DNA of 38,654 nucleotides from Bacteroidaceae bacterium (GTDB lineage: Bacteria > Bacteroidota > Bacteroidia > Bacteroidales > Bacteroidaceae), in the NCBI GenBank assembly GCA_017472635.1, contig JAFUPU010000091.1, forward strand, positions 1 through 38,654, in the 5' to 3' direction. Positions 24,640 to 33,722 of the stretch are shown here, piece after piece (positions within the stretch are counted from its first letter, which is position 1; each line of letters begins with the position of its first letter). Both the position numbers and the translations under genes were made by a program. The notes under the pieces are model-generated. The model saw nothing but the letters and a program-made list of their open reading frames with translations. It did not search any database and was not told the origin of the DNA.

Positions 24640-25770
24640 ATGGCTGGTATCTATTTACATATTCCATTTTGCAAACGCCGGTGTGCATATTGCGACTTCT
24701 TTTCAACGACTCATCACGAACTGATTAATGAATACGTCACTGCTTTATGCCACGAATTAGAGATGCGCAAAAGCTATTTGGAAGACGCTTCAATTGACAC
24801 TATATATTTCGGTGGCGGCACTCCCTCTCTACTAAATTATAAAGAGTTGGAAAAGCTCTTTATATATATATATAAGGTATATAAAGTAAACCCTCAAGCA
24901 GAAATCACATTAGAAGCAAACCCCGACGACCTGACAACAGACTATATCAACCAATTAAAAAATCTGCCCATCAACCGCATAAGTATAGGCATACAAACAT
25001 TCAACGATGAGAGACTCCGTTTTTTACATCGCCGGCATACTTCCCAACAAGCTATTAACGCAATAAAGCAATGTCAGGATACAGGTTTCAGTAACATCAG
25101 TATAGATCTCATATACGGATTACCTGATAGCACGTTGGAAGATTGGAACAAAGATCTCCAACAAGCTTTATCCTTAAACCCTCCTCACCTCTCAGCCTAT
25201 CACCTCACATATGAAAAAGGCACCCCCATTTGGAAACTCCGTGAAGAAAAACACTTGCAAGAAGTAAAAGAAGAAACAAGCGACCAAATGTATGACCTGC
25301 TTACAAAACGAATGACTGATAAAGGATATATTCATTATGAGATTTCAAATTTTTGTCTTCCTGGCATGCATTCACGGCACAATAGCAACTATTGGAGGGA
25401 AGTTCCTTATTTAGGATGCGGTGCGTCAGCACATTCCTACAATCTGTTTTCACGTCAATGGAACATTGCATCTCTAATAGACTATATCAAAGGCATACAA
25501 GCAGGAAAGCCTATGTTTGAAAGGGAGGAACTCAACATTTACACTCGTTATAATGATCGCATCGTTACTTCCCTACGTACCCTATGGGGAATTCCATTAG
25601 ATGAACTTAAGAAGGTTTACGGAGAAGAACTTTTTGATTATTGCATAAAAACAGCAACTCCTTATCTTAACAAAGGGATTCTTTCAATTTCTGGAAACAC
25701 TCTACGATTTACCGAAAAAGGTCTATTCCTATCCGATGGAGTGATGAGTGATTTATTATGGATTGAATAA
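24640..25770 (+). CDS. hemW: Radical SAM protein HemW (coproporphyrinogen III oxidase-like)
   Basis: 376 residues. HemW is a heme-trafficking radical SAM protein related to the oxygen-independent coproporphyrinogen oxidase HemN, and is often misannotated as that enzyme. The cluster motif is CKRRCAYC (Cys11, Cys15, Cys18). Also visible are FGGGTPSLL, the SAM-contacting LEANPDDL, and RHNSNYWREVPYLGCGASAH near residue 246, the HNxxYW motif typical of HemW. Length and a start directly before YLHIPFC fit HemW rather than HemN, which has a longer N-terminus. It is divergent from the EF-G-like gene and convergent with the formyl-THF cyclo-ligase gene, so it is monocistronic. Confidence 0.93.
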   Translation: MAGIYLHIPFCKRRCAYCDFFSTTHHELINEYVTALCHELEMRKSYLEDASIDTIYFGGGTPSLLNYKELEKLFIYIYKVYKVNPQAEITLEANPDDLTTDYINQLKNLPINRISIGIQTFNDERLRFLHRRHTSQQAINAIKQCQDTGFSNISIDLIYGLPDSTLEDWNKDLQQALSLNPPHLSAYHLTYEKGTPIWKLREEKHLQEVKEETSDQMYDLLTKRMTDKGYIHYEISNFCLPGMHSRHNSNYWREVPYLGCGASAHSYNLFSRQWNIASLIDYIKGIQAGKPMFEREELNIYTRYNDRIVTSLRTLWGIPLDELKKVYGEELFDYCIKTATPYLNKGILSISGNTLRFTEKGLFLSDGVMSDLLWIE

Positions 25771-25786
25771 GCTATCACAATTATAT

Positions 25787-26326
25787 TCAATCAGTCAAAA
25801 CCTCATCAACCAGACAATCAAAAGACTCGCAAGGAACAGATGGAAGGAGTTGGAATTGGAAACAAAGACCGACCTTATATGCTTTAAGATGAGGGAGCAA
25901 ACGGTCGTAATACCCTTTTCCCCTGCCCAAGCGATGTTTTTCGCGGTCAAAAGCCATGCCCGGGATTAAGGCAAACTCTATTTTCTCCCATTCTTTAAAA
26001 GACTCCCCTACAGGTTCCCATATACCAAAACTACCAACCACCAGCGATTCATCACCGGCATATCGATAAAGTTCCAATTCATCGTCTTTCACAACAGGCA
26101 ACAACACCTGTTTGCTCCGACTCCACTTACTGACAAACTCGTGTGTGTTCACTTCATCAGGTAAAGAGTGATAAAGCAATACTACTGTAGCTTGTTTGAA
26201 ACGCGGATGCGCCTCCACCTTAGCCAAAGCAGCAACAGAAGCACCCTCCCTTTGTTCAAAAGAGATGCTTCTTTTCAAGTCTCTCATCTGTTTACGCAAG
26301 AGATTCTTATGCTGTTTTATGTCCAT
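25787..26326 (-). CDS. 5-formyltetrahydrofolate cyclo-ligase
   Basis: The enzyme converts 5-formyl-THF to 5,10-methenyl-THF with ATP, returning a dead-end folate to one-carbon metabolism. From the ATG at 26326 (MDIKQHKNLL) the protein has 179 residues, the usual family size. The frame is open further upstream, with an ATG at 26341 and another at 26383 that overlap the S41 gene; the first 13 residues of the longest version do not look like the family. Motifs: the N-terminal LRKQMRDLKR phosphate-binding stretch, IPGMAFDREKHRLGRGKGYY (GxGxGYYD-type site) and DRLLPHL. The start is 1 nt after the S41 stop codon, suggesting translational coupling. It is the last gene of the crp-to-cyclo-ligase run. 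Confidence 0.93.
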   Translation of the reverse strand: MDIKQHKNLLRKQMRDLKRSISFEQREGASVAALAKVEAHPRFKQATVVLLYHSLPDEVNTHEFVSKWSRSKQVLLPVVKDDELELYRYAGDESLVVGSFGIWEPVGESFKEWEKIEFALIPGMAFDREKHRLGRGKGYYDRLLPHLKAYKVGLCFQFQLLPSVPCESFDCLVDEVLTD

Positions 26327-26327
26327 A

Positions 26328-27986
26328 TCATTCTGTTCCATTTTCAACAGAAGCCGACAGATACCTGACTTGCGCGCCATCATCGGTCAACACCTCCAAT
26401 GCTTTCTCTACAGTCGGGTCGGTAGTATTGTCGTATTTGACAAACTCTTCCATCCCCATTACATTATAAATTATATTTCCATAGAGAGCTTGCTCAAACA
26501 AATGTTTGGACTTTTGCAACATGTTATTTCGACGCTTCAAACCACGTTCTTGGGCATATACGGCAAACTGCTCGAGTATATTTTGTTTTTTCAAATAACG
26601 TTCCAGATCTTCCATTCCCACAAAAGCACGTAACTTTTCACGATGACGATCGGTATATTCGAAAGCAAACTTCTGCAGCAAACCTTTCAAAGCCGCGCTT
26701 TTATAATATGACGTATAGTTACTGGTGTCTTGTGGCACAAAAATGTCTGGCATAATACCTCCTCCACCATAAACGACACGTCCGGCTGATGTGTAATAAG
26801 CCATACTTTCATCTTGATGGATGCTATCTTCTGAGAAAAATTCTCCATGCTCATATCGGTTTACAATATCCATGCTATAGTCTTCATCTCCCCCTTTGTT
26901 ATAAGGTTTCTGTATGCACCGCCCCGAAGGTGTATAGTAGCGTGCTATAGTCAAACGTACAGCCGAACCATCACGAAATTCAATGGGTTGTTGCACCAAT
27001 CCTTTACCAAAGGAACGTCGTCCGATAATGACTCCTCGATCATTGTCTTGAATCGCTCCTGCAAAAATTTCACTTGCCGATGCTGATGTTTCATCAATCA
27101 ACACCACCACTTCTGTCTTTTTGCAACTTCCACGTCCGTCAGCCCGATACTCTTCACGAGGATATTTGCGTCCTTCTGTATATACAATCAATTGTTCTCC
27201 ATCTAGAAATTCGTTGACCATCTGTATCGCTGTCCCCATATATCCTCCCGTATTTCCACGCAAGTCTATGATGACACTACTGCAATCTTGGCTATAAAAA
27301 CGAGCAAGTCCGACTAACATTTCCGGATAAGTAGTTTCACCAAACTTGTTGATTTTAATATAACCGATGCCATCGGCTATCACATAAGCCGCATCTACAC
27401 TTTTGATGGGTATATCACCACGTACGATTGTGAATGTCAACGGATTGTTTTTTTCCCCTTGTCTCCATATCCCCAGTTTAACGGTTGTACCTTTAGGACC
27501 TTTCAACCGACGCATAGTTTCTTCATTGGTCACCACTTTTCCCACAAAAGCTGAATCATCAACCGATACAATCCGATCTCCTGCCATCAAACCGACCCTT
27601 TCTGAGGGACCTCCTTTTATTACACTATTGACATGTACACTGTCATTCTGTATTGTAAATTGGATACCTATTCCACTAAAGCTCCCCTTCAGTTCTGCAT
27701 TGGCATCTTCTAAGTCCTTGGCAGGGATATATAATGAATGTGGATCCAATTCACCCAATATCTGCGGCACAATCTCCTCTACCACCTCTTGCACGTCTAT
27801 TGAATCAACATACTGATCGTCAACAATACGCAACAAATCGCTAATTTTGTTTGATGAAGCACTAACTACGCTTAGCTTGTTACCTGAAAAACGATGAGCA
27901 TAGAAGGTACCGACAAGTACCCCAACAACAAGGCTAATAGCTATAATCAGAGGTATATAACGTGATTTACTTTTTTTATTCTTCAT
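26328..27986 (-). CDS. S41-family C-terminal processing protease (CtpA-like)
   Basis: 552 residues, anchored by an N-terminal membrane segment (about 11-30) with the body in the periplasm. Domains in order: a helical N-terminal part (DLLRIVDDQYVDSID); a PDZ domain (about 90-190: FSGIGIQF, AGDRIVSVDD, LKGPKGTTVKLGI); and the tail-specific protease core. The core holds VIIDLRGNTGGYMG, the nucleophile Ser within DETSASASEIFAGA, and the Lys of GRRSFGKGLVQ. A family-specific C-terminal extension of about 170 residues follows. It degrades or trims periplasmic proteins at their C-termini; the substrate is unknown. It lies 30 nt after the dCMP deaminase gene. Confidence 0.95.
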   Translation of the reverse strand: MKNKKSKSRYIPLIIAISLVVGVLVGTFYAHRFSGNKLSVVSASSNKISDLLRIVDDQYVDSIDVQEVVEEIVPQILGELDPHSLYIPAKDLEDANAELKGSFSGIGIQFTIQNDSVHVNSVIKGGPSERVGLMAGDRIVSVDDSAFVGKVVTNEETMRRLKGPKGTTVKLGIWRQGEKNNPLTFTIVRGDIPIKSVDAAYVIADGIGYIKINKFGETTYPEMLVGLARFYSQDCSSVIIDLRGNTGGYMGTAIQMVNEFLDGEQLIVYTEGRKYPREEYRADGRGSCKKTEVVVLIDETSASASEIFAGAIQDNDRGVIIGRRSFGKGLVQQPIEFRDGSAVRLTIARYYTPSGRCIQKPYNKGGDEDYSMDIVNRYEHGEFFSEDSIHQDESMAYYTSAGRVVYGGGGIMPDIFVPQDTSNYTSYYKSAALKGLLQKFAFEYTDRHREKLRAFVGMEDLERYLKKQNILEQFAVYAQERGLKRRNNMLQKSKHLFEQALYGNIIYNVMGMEEFVKYDNTTDPTVEKALEVLTDDGAQVRYLSASVENGTE

Positions 27987-28016
27987 AATGATTGACTGTT
28001 TATCGTTTCCTGGAAA

Positions 28017-28478
28017 TCATTTTTTTGTTTCCGTTTCTTCGTCAGAAGCATTTATATCAAGAAACTGCACCTCTATGCCTGCCCGTTTCAAAAGTTCTAA
28101 TCCATCTTCCAATCGATATTTTTCTGAATAGACTACCCTTCGTATGCCTGCTTGAATGATTAGTTTCGCACACTCTATGCAAGGTGATGCCGTTACATAC
28201 ATCGTTGCCCCTTCACTGCTATTTCCCGAACGGGCTATCTTGGTGATAGCATTTGCCTCAGCATGTAGCACATAAGGTTTTGTTACATTATGCTCGTCCT
28301 CACAAATGTTTTCAAACCCCGAAGGAGTACCATTGTATCCGTCCGATATAATCATCTGGTTCTTCACTATCAGTACTCCCACTTTACGTCGTTGGCAATA
28401 CGAATTTTCTGCCCATATTCCCGCCATGCGGATATAGCGCTTATCTATTTGTAGTTGTTTCAAATCTTGCTGATTCAT
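28017..28478 (-). CDS. dCMP deaminase-family protein (ComEB-like)
   Basis: 153 residues of the zinc-dependent cytidine/deoxycytidylate deaminase superfamily. Zinc ligands and the catalytic acid are present: His72 and Glu74 in VLHAEANAI, and Cys100 and Cys103 in SPCIECAK. The likely reaction is dCMP to dUMP, feeding dTMP synthesis. Homologs are also annotated as ComE operon protein 2, a name from Bacillus that does not imply competence here. The start is 10 nt after the DUF4847 lipoprotein stop codon. Family assignment is strong; the exact nucleotide is inferred. Confidence 0.94.
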   Translation of the reverse strand: MNQQDLKQLQIDKRYIRMAGIWAENSYCQRRKVGVLIVKNQMIISDGYNGTPSGFENICEDEHNVTKPYVLHAEANAITKIARSGNSSEGATMYVTASPCIECAKLIIQAGIRRVVYSEKYRLEDGLELLKRAGIEVQFLDINASDEETETKK

Positions 28479-28488
28479 TTTGTATGTG

Positions 28489-28944
28489 CTAATTTAATGG
28501 TCTGAACAAAATATAAGCCGGTGAATCAGACTCCTCCAATTTCAGATAAGTATAAGTGCCATCGTACTTATCTACCCGTTGTAACGAAGTCACCACCTGT
28601 TTACTCAATGCATCCGTGGGGTTTCCTGTATTCTTGAACGTCAATTCTATTTGGTGATTCTTGAGGTTTACACTCCACGTTCCACTAAAATTCTTTTCCC
28701 GCGTTTTTCCCACAAAAGTGGTAGCCGTCTCAAATTTCAGATAGAAAGCATCGTTGTTGTCTCCAACAATTTTTCCCTCATCAGGTTCAAGCGGTTTTCC
28801 TTGCGCATCGAACAAGTTGCTGATTTTCCATGTGCGCCCTACAAAGATTTCAATGGAATCTTCATCGTTACACCCGGTCAAGTTGCAAGTCAAGCATACC
28901 CATATCAAGCACAAAAAAGTATATCGGATTGTCTTTCCACTCAT
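28489..28944 (-). CDS. Lipocalin-like lipoprotein (DUF4847-type)
   Basis: 151 residues from the ATG at 28944. The frame stays open to a TTG at 28983, but only the ATG gives a normal signal peptide. A lipoprotein signal follows (MSGKTIRYTFLCLIWVCLT, then NLTGC with the lipidated Cys at about residue 25). Next come an acidic NDEDS stretch, which may act as a surface-export signal in Bacteroides (inference), and a small beta-rich domain with GRTWKISNLFD, FYLKFETATTFVG, NFSGTWSVN and an ending ILFRPLN. This pattern resembles the DUF4847/lipocalin-like lipoproteins of Bacteroidales. It ends with TAG and is followed 10 nt later by the dCMP deaminase. The ligand is unknown. Confidence 0.75.
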   Translation of the reverse strand: MSGKTIRYTFLCLIWVCLTCNLTGCNDEDSIEIFVGRTWKISNLFDAQGKPLEPDEGKIVGDNNDAFYLKFETATTFVGKTREKNFSGTWSVNLKNHQIELTFKNTGNPTDALSKQVVTSLQRVDKYDGTYTYLKLEESDSPAYILFRPLN

Positions 28945-28979
28945 CTGTTCTAAATTTGTTTTACCTACTAACAATTTTA

Positions 28980-31112
28980 TCAATCTCTTCGTTCACGCAC
29001 TTTCTCATTTCTTATTGCAGGAAGTATTCCATTCCTACGAAGTAAAGCTTCTATAGAAGCCTCTTTTCCACGGAAGTTCTTATAGAGTTGCATAGGATGA
29101 ACGGTACCCCCTTTTTCCAACAGTTCTCTACGGAACTTCTCACCCGCTTCACGACTAAAGAGTCCTTTTTCTTGGAAAACAGCGAAAGCATCAGCGTCAA
29201 GCACCTCTGCCCATTTATATCCATAATATCCGGCTGAATACCCGCCATCCATAATATGGGAGAACTGCACACTCATACAAGTTCCCTCTACGGCTGGCAA
29301 TACTTGGGTTGCCTCCCATGCCTTCTTTTCAAAAGTTTCAACGTCTTGGTCAAATGGTGTTGAAAGACTATAATATGCCATATCCAGCATACCGAAACTG
29401 ACCTGGCGAAGACAGGCATAAGCCACATTAAAGTTTTGAGCTGCCCTGATGCGATCTATCAGTTCGTCAGGTATCATCTCACCTGTTTGATAATGTGTAG
29501 CAAAGGTGTGCAGAAACTCTTTTTCGGTAGCCCAGTTCTCCATCAATTGTGAGGGCATTTCCACAAAGTCGCGGTAAACGCTCGTACCACTCATTGCCTC
29601 ATACTTAGTATTTGCCATCAACCCGTGGATTGCATGTCCGAACTCGTGCAAAAAGGTCTTCACCTCACCCATAGTCAGAAGTGCAGGACGTTCAGCTGTA
29701 GGTTTGGTAAAGTTCATTGTTACCGACACATGAGGCCGGCTATTGTTACCGTTTTCGTCAATCCATTGTCCCTTAAAACTGGTCATCCAAGCACCACTCT
29801 GCTTACTGGCGCGCGGATGAAAATCGGTATAAAGTACAGCCAAGAATGTGCCATCTTCATCCAATACTTCATAAGCTTTTACATCGGGATGAAATACCGG
29901 GATTTCCGTATTCTGCTTGAAAGTGATACCATACAAGCGGGTTGCCAATCCAAAGATACCCTCTTGCACCTTTGATAACTCAAAATAGGGGCGCAATTCT
30001 TCAGTATCAATATTATACTCTGCTTTGCGTAATTTATCAGAATAGTATGACCAGTCCCAAGGCATCAGTTCAAAATCCTGTCCTTGCTCTTTTTGCGCAT
30101 AATTCTTCACGGCTTCAACCTCTTTCAAAGCAGTGGGTCGGTATGCCTCTATCAACTGGTCAAACAAGCGATAGACATTTGCGCTATTTTCAGCCATACG
30201 TTGTTCCAACACAAAGTCTGCATGGTTTTCTGCCCCCAGCAATTGTGCTCTTCTACGACGCAGATTTACTATCTGCTTTACTATCTCCCGATTGTCATAC
30301 TCATTCCCTTTATTACACTGGGTATTGTATGCCATATACATCTGTTGACGCAGCTCACGATTGTCGCAATAAGTCATAAAGGGTGAATAGCTGGGTGCAT
30401 CCAATGTAAACACCCATCCCTCTTTTTCACGCTCTTTAGCAGTTTCGCGTGCCGCATCTTTAGTGGTTGCAGGCAATCCTGCCAACAGCGCCTCATCGGT
30501 GATATGCAATTCATAAGCATTGCTCTCTTTCAACGCATTTTGAGCAAATTGCAAAGTCACCTTACTCAACTCTTTACTTATTTCGCGATAAGTCTCCTTG
30601 TCTTCATCCGATAGATTAGCGCCATTTCTCACAAATCCATCATATACTTTTTGTAACAGTTCACGGTCTTCATCCGTCAATGTTGAGTCATTCCTCTGCT
30701 TTTCATACACCGCTTTCACTCGTTCAAACAGCCGTGGATTCAAACTGATATTATTGCTATGCTCTGACAACACGGGAGACATCCGTTGTGCAATCTGTTG
30801 TAAAGTGTCATTGGTCTCTGCTCCCATCAGATTAAAAAACACGTTACACACATTGCCCAACAAGCGTCCTGTACGTGCATAAGGGGCTATTGTATTGGCA
30901 AAAGTGGGGGCTTCCGGATTATTCACGATAGCCTCCACCTCTTCAACTTCTTGTTTCATACCCTCCTCCATTGCAGGTTCGTAGTGAATTGCCTGAATCA
31001 AGTGAAAAGGCACCGTTTCATAGGGGGTATCATATTTTTCCAAAAAGGGATTTTGAGCTTCTGTCATAGTTGTCATACTTAATAATGCAATAGCTATTCC
31101 TGTTTTTTTCAT
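28980..31112 (-). CDS. dcp: M3-family metallopeptidase (peptidyl-dipeptidase Dcp-like)
   Basis: 710 residues from the ATG at 31112. This start is preferred over the open frame to 31142 because it begins with a signal peptide (MKKTGIAIALLSMTTMTEAQ) and avoids overlap with the crp stop codon. The zinc site HEFGHAIHG lies in the C-terminal half, with the downstream Glu in RDFVEMPSQLMENW, as in M3 peptidases. Dcp removes dipeptides from the C-termini of peptides; the signal peptide suggests a periplasmic location, as for many Bacteroidetes homologs. It lies 22 nt after crp and 35 nt before the DUF4847 gene. Confidence 0.93.
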   Translation of the reverse strand: MKKTGIAIALLSMTTMTEAQNPFLEKYDTPYETVPFHLIQAIHYEPAMEEGMKQEVEEVEAIVNNPEAPTFANTIAPYARTGRLLGNVCNVFFNLMGAETNDTLQQIAQRMSPVLSEHSNNISLNPRLFERVKAVYEKQRNDSTLTDEDRELLQKVYDGFVRNGANLSDEDKETYREISKELSKVTLQFAQNALKESNAYELHITDEALLAGLPATTKDAARETAKEREKEGWVFTLDAPSYSPFMTYCDNRELRQQMYMAYNTQCNKGNEYDNREIVKQIVNLRRRRAQLLGAENHADFVLEQRMAENSANVYRLFDQLIEAYRPTALKEVEAVKNYAQKEQGQDFELMPWDWSYYSDKLRKAEYNIDTEELRPYFELSKVQEGIFGLATRLYGITFKQNTEIPVFHPDVKAYEVLDEDGTFLAVLYTDFHPRASKQSGAWMTSFKGQWIDENGNNSRPHVSVTMNFTKPTAERPALLTMGEVKTFLHEFGHAIHGLMANTKYEAMSGTSVYRDFVEMPSQLMENWATEKEFLHTFATHYQTGEMIPDELIDRIRAAQNFNVAYACLRQVSFGMLDMAYYSLSTPFDQDVETFEKKAWEATQVLPAVEGTCMSVQFSHIMDGGYSAGYYGYKWAEVLDADAFAVFQEKGLFSREAGEKFRRELLEKGGTVHPMQLYKNFRGKEASIEALLRRNGILPAIRNEKVRERRD

Positions 31113-31134
31113 TTTATAGTTTTTTGTTTTGTTT

Positions 31135-31812
31135 TCAATCAAGTAGTGGAAGCAATTTCTCCAGTGCCGGTATCTCTATCTCCTTGCGACGCAAGTTCAC
31201 CAAACCGTCTCCACTTAATCCATTCAACATCTTCGAGACGTTAAGTCGACAATCATTCAAGAGGTATGCGAGGTCTTCCATTTTCACTCTTAACCGTTTA
31301 TATCCAGCCAAACGTTGGCTGCGCAACAACAAGAACGAGATAAACCGCACACGCAAATCACCGGCATAGTCGCTCCAAATGCGTTGGTGCAAATATTGTC
31401 CACGGCAACAAACCGTGTTGGCGAAGTTATACTTGCATGCCTCATATTGCAACAAGACATCCAGCAATGCCTGTTTCTCTATCGACAAGGTGCTGATTTC
31501 TGTCTCGGCTACATACGATGAGTGATAGCGGGGACGAAGTCCGAACAACGAATAAGGTTCTATCATCCCAGGGATTGTCATACGTTCGTAAAAGGTATAC
31601 CGATTGTCACGTCCCAATGTTTCTGCTAACAATGAGCCGTTGAACAAGAAACAGACATGCAGACATTCATCTCCCTGCTTAATTACAGTCTCACCGGGTT
31701 GGTGTTTCTTAAAATGAAATTTCACTTTTGAGAGAATGTCTGTAATACAGTTCTTCCCCAATCCTTGAAAAAGGGGAAGCTGCAATAATGTGTCATACAT
31801 CGTAAATTCCAT
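31135..31812 (-). CDS. Crp/Fnr-family transcriptional regulator
   Basis: 225 residues. An N-terminal cyclic-nucleotide-binding-like beta-barrel (about 15-130) contains PGETVIKQGDECLHVCFLF and a degenerate phosphate-binding cassette, so cAMP binding is doubtful. A long dimerisation helix follows (about 115-150), then a winged helix-turn-helix (about 155-215) with MEDLAYLLNDCRLNVSKML. Cys residues occur at scattered positions, but there is no Fnr-type N-terminal Cys cluster. It heads a six-gene run. Targets are unknown; autoregulation or control of the run is plausible but not shown. Confidence 0.9.
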   Translation of the reverse strand: MEFTMYDTLLQLPLFQGLGKNCITDILSKVKFHFKKHQPGETVIKQGDECLHVCFLFNGSLLAETLGRDNRYTFYERMTIPGMIEPYSLFGLRPRYHSSYVAETEISTLSIEKQALLDVLLQYEACKYNFANTVCCRGQYLHQRIWSDYAGDLRVRFISFLLLRSQRLAGYKRLRVKMEDLAYLLNDCRLNVSKMLNGLSGDGLVNLRRKEIEIPALEKLLPLLD

Positions 31813-31878
31813 AAAACAACCTTATTCTATTTACGTTTCAATGATATCTACAAACCTCATTTATTTCTATTATGGATA

Positions 31879-31886
31879 CAAAAGTA
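31879..31886 (-). promoter_or_regulatory. -7 box for the crp-to-cyclo-ligase run
   Basis: The minus strand reads TACTTTTG (TAnnTTTG), 66 nt before the Crp/Fnr ATG. It shares a 262-nt intergenic region with the divergent marC promoter. Confidence 0.5.
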
Positions 31887-32042
31887 ATGTTTTTCCCGAC
31901 ATCCCCCTCTATCTGTGGCTTAGATTTTATTTTTTTTAGAATTCATTAATTGAAGTTACGCAAACATCAACTTATCTTCTTCTGTTACATCTTCAACGTT
32001 AAAAAAACACTGTAAAAGATACGTCCATTCATTTTTTATGAA

Positions 32043-32050
32043 TATATTTG
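32043..32050 (+). promoter_or_regulatory. -7 box for marC
   Basis: TATATTTG matches TAnnTTTG and lies 24 nt before the marC ATG. No -33 TTTG is evident. Confidence 0.58.
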
Positions 32051-32074
32051 CATAACGAATAAAAAACTCACATT

Positions 32075-32665
32075 ATGTTTACCTCCATCAACTTCCAAGA
32101 AACGCTCAGTGCCTTCATTGTTTTGTTTGCCGTTATTGATATATTCGGTTCCATCCCTATCATTATCGACTTGCGCAACAAGGGACGCGATTTCAGTCCG
32201 TTGAAAGCCACCCTTATCTCTTTTTCTTTGATGATTCTGTTTTTCTACGGAGGTGAAATCGTTTTGCAACTTTTCCAAGTCGATATCGCTTCGTTTGCCG
32301 TTGCCGGATCGTTTGTCATCTTCCTGATGGCACTTGAAATGATTTTAGACATCGAGATATTCAAGAATCAGGGTCCAATCAAAGAGGCAACCCTTATACC
32401 ATTGGTTTTCCCTTTGTTGGCTGGTGCCGGTTCGTTCACCACATTATTGTCATTACGCGCCGAATATGCTTCCATCAACATTCTCATTGCCTTGTTACTC
32501 AACGCAGTGTGTGTATATTGCGTTTTGTGCATGACCGACAAGGTCGAACGTTTGTTAGGCAAAGGCGGCATCTACTTCACACGCAAGTTTTTTGGCATAA
32601 TCCTACTCGCCATTGCGGTGCGTCTGTTCACCACCAACATCACCCTATTATTGGGCGAAGGATAA
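32075..32665 (+). CDS. MarC-family integral membrane protein
   Basis: 196 residues with six predicted membrane helices. MarC/NAAT-family proteins were once linked to multiple antibiotic resistance, a role later withdrawn for E. coli MarC; the transported substrate is uncertain. Typical parts: TLSAFIVLFAVIDIFGSIPI at the N-terminus, the polar helix start GSFVIFLMALEMIL, PLVFPLLAGAGSFTTLLSL in the middle, and a C-terminal GIILLAIAVRLFTTNI helix. It has its own promoter box, is divergent from crp and converges with apbE. Length is normal. Confidence 0.92.
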   Translation: MFTSINFQETLSAFIVLFAVIDIFGSIPIIIDLRNKGRDFSPLKATLISFSLMILFFYGGEIVLQLFQVDIASFAVAGSFVIFLMALEMILDIEIFKNQGPIKEATLIPLVFPLLAGAGSFTTLLSLRAEYASINILIALLLNAVCVYCVLCMTDKVERLLGKGGIYFTRKFFGIILLAIAVRLFTTNITLLLGEG

Positions 32666-32674
32666 TAGAGGTCA

Positions 32675-33685
32675 TCACTTCACAAACAACGGTTCCATGT
32701 CTTTGCTATAGCAAGTGGCATAGTTTCCGGTCGAATCCACGTAGATGAAATAGCCTTTCAGTGCCGGATTCCGATCACACAGTTCCATCGCTTTCTCCAC
32801 CCCCATCACCATGAACGAGGTGGCATAAGCATCTGCCATTGCACAATTGGGAGCAACAACAGTAGCCGAGAGTAACGAGTGTTGTACCGGGTATCCGCTC
32901 TTTGGGTCTATCGTATGCGCATATTTTTTTCCGTCGCGATAATAGTAGTTGCGATAGTTTCCCGAGGTAGCCATGGCACAATCGGTCAACCTGAGTACCG
33001 TCTGCAACTCGCTCTTCAACGCCAACGTATCATCAACCGGCTTGTTCACTCCAATGGTCCATCTCTTGCGTTTGGCACTCTCTCCCTTAACCACTATTTC
33101 ACCGCCAATTTCTATCATATAGTTTTTGATGCCGAGACTATCAAAGAGAGTAGCCACCACATCACACCCATACCCCTTGGCTATAGCACTACAGTCGAGC
33201 ATCACACGCTCGTCTTTCTTCACAATTGTATGCCCATCGTATCCAACCAACTCCATCCCGACGAAGCGACGAAGCGAATCGATGGTAAGCGAGTCGACAC
33301 GCAACCCTTGCTTGAATCCGAACCCCCAGGCATTCACCAAAGGAGCTACCGTGATGTCAAAAGCCCCCTCTGTGTCGGCATAAACCTGCTCAGCCAGTTC
33401 AAACACATCAAGGAAGAGCGAGTCGGGCATCACTCCCGGGCGATTTTCATTTATACCCGTAATGATAGATTGCTGATTGAAAGGCGACAACGAGTTGTCG
33501 ACACGTTTCAGTGCCTGTTCTATTTTCCCCTTCAAATCATCGGCATATTGGTAAGTTATGGTATATAGGGTACCAAAAACCAAGCCGCGGTTAGTGTGAT
33601 AAGGATTATCGTGATTTCTCTTTAATATAATGATGGTGCCAATAATCAAAAGCACCAAAAAAGGCAAATGCCAACGTTTTTTCAT
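32675..33685 (-). CDS. apbE: FAD:protein FMN transferase (ApbE)
   Basis: ApbE covalently attaches FMN from FAD to a Thr/Ser of target proteins such as RnfG and NqrC. From the ATG at 33685 (MKKRWHLPF) the protein has 336 residues and one N-terminal membrane segment (about 5-22), so the domain is periplasmic. The longer open frame to 33766 would overlap mntP and has no signal-like start. Motifs: GAFDITVAPLVNAWGFG, DCSAIAKGYG, EIGGEIVVKG, YAHTIDPKSGYPV and the C-terminal CAMADAYATS (metal and FAD site). It is last in the run from DUF4199, 37 nt after mntP. No Rnf or Nqr genes are in the window. Confidence 0.95.
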   Translation of the reverse strand: MKKRWHLPFLVLLIIGTIIILKRNHDNPYHTNRGLVFGTLYTITYQYADDLKGKIEQALKRVDNSLSPFNQQSIITGINENRPGVMPDSLFLDVFELAEQVYADTEGAFDITVAPLVNAWGFGFKQGLRVDSLTIDSLRRFVGMELVGYDGHTIVKKDERVMLDCSAIAKGYGCDVVATLFDSLGIKNYMIEIGGEIVVKGESAKRKRWTIGVNKPVDDTLALKSELQTVLRLTDCAMATSGNYRNYYYRDGKKYAHTIDPKSGYPVQHSLLSATVVAPNCAMADAYATSFMVMGVEKAMELCDRNPALKGYFIYVDSTGNYATCYSKDMEPLFVK

Positions 33686-33722
33686 ACTACACAAAAAGTT
33701 ATTGATAACATTTCTCTTCAAA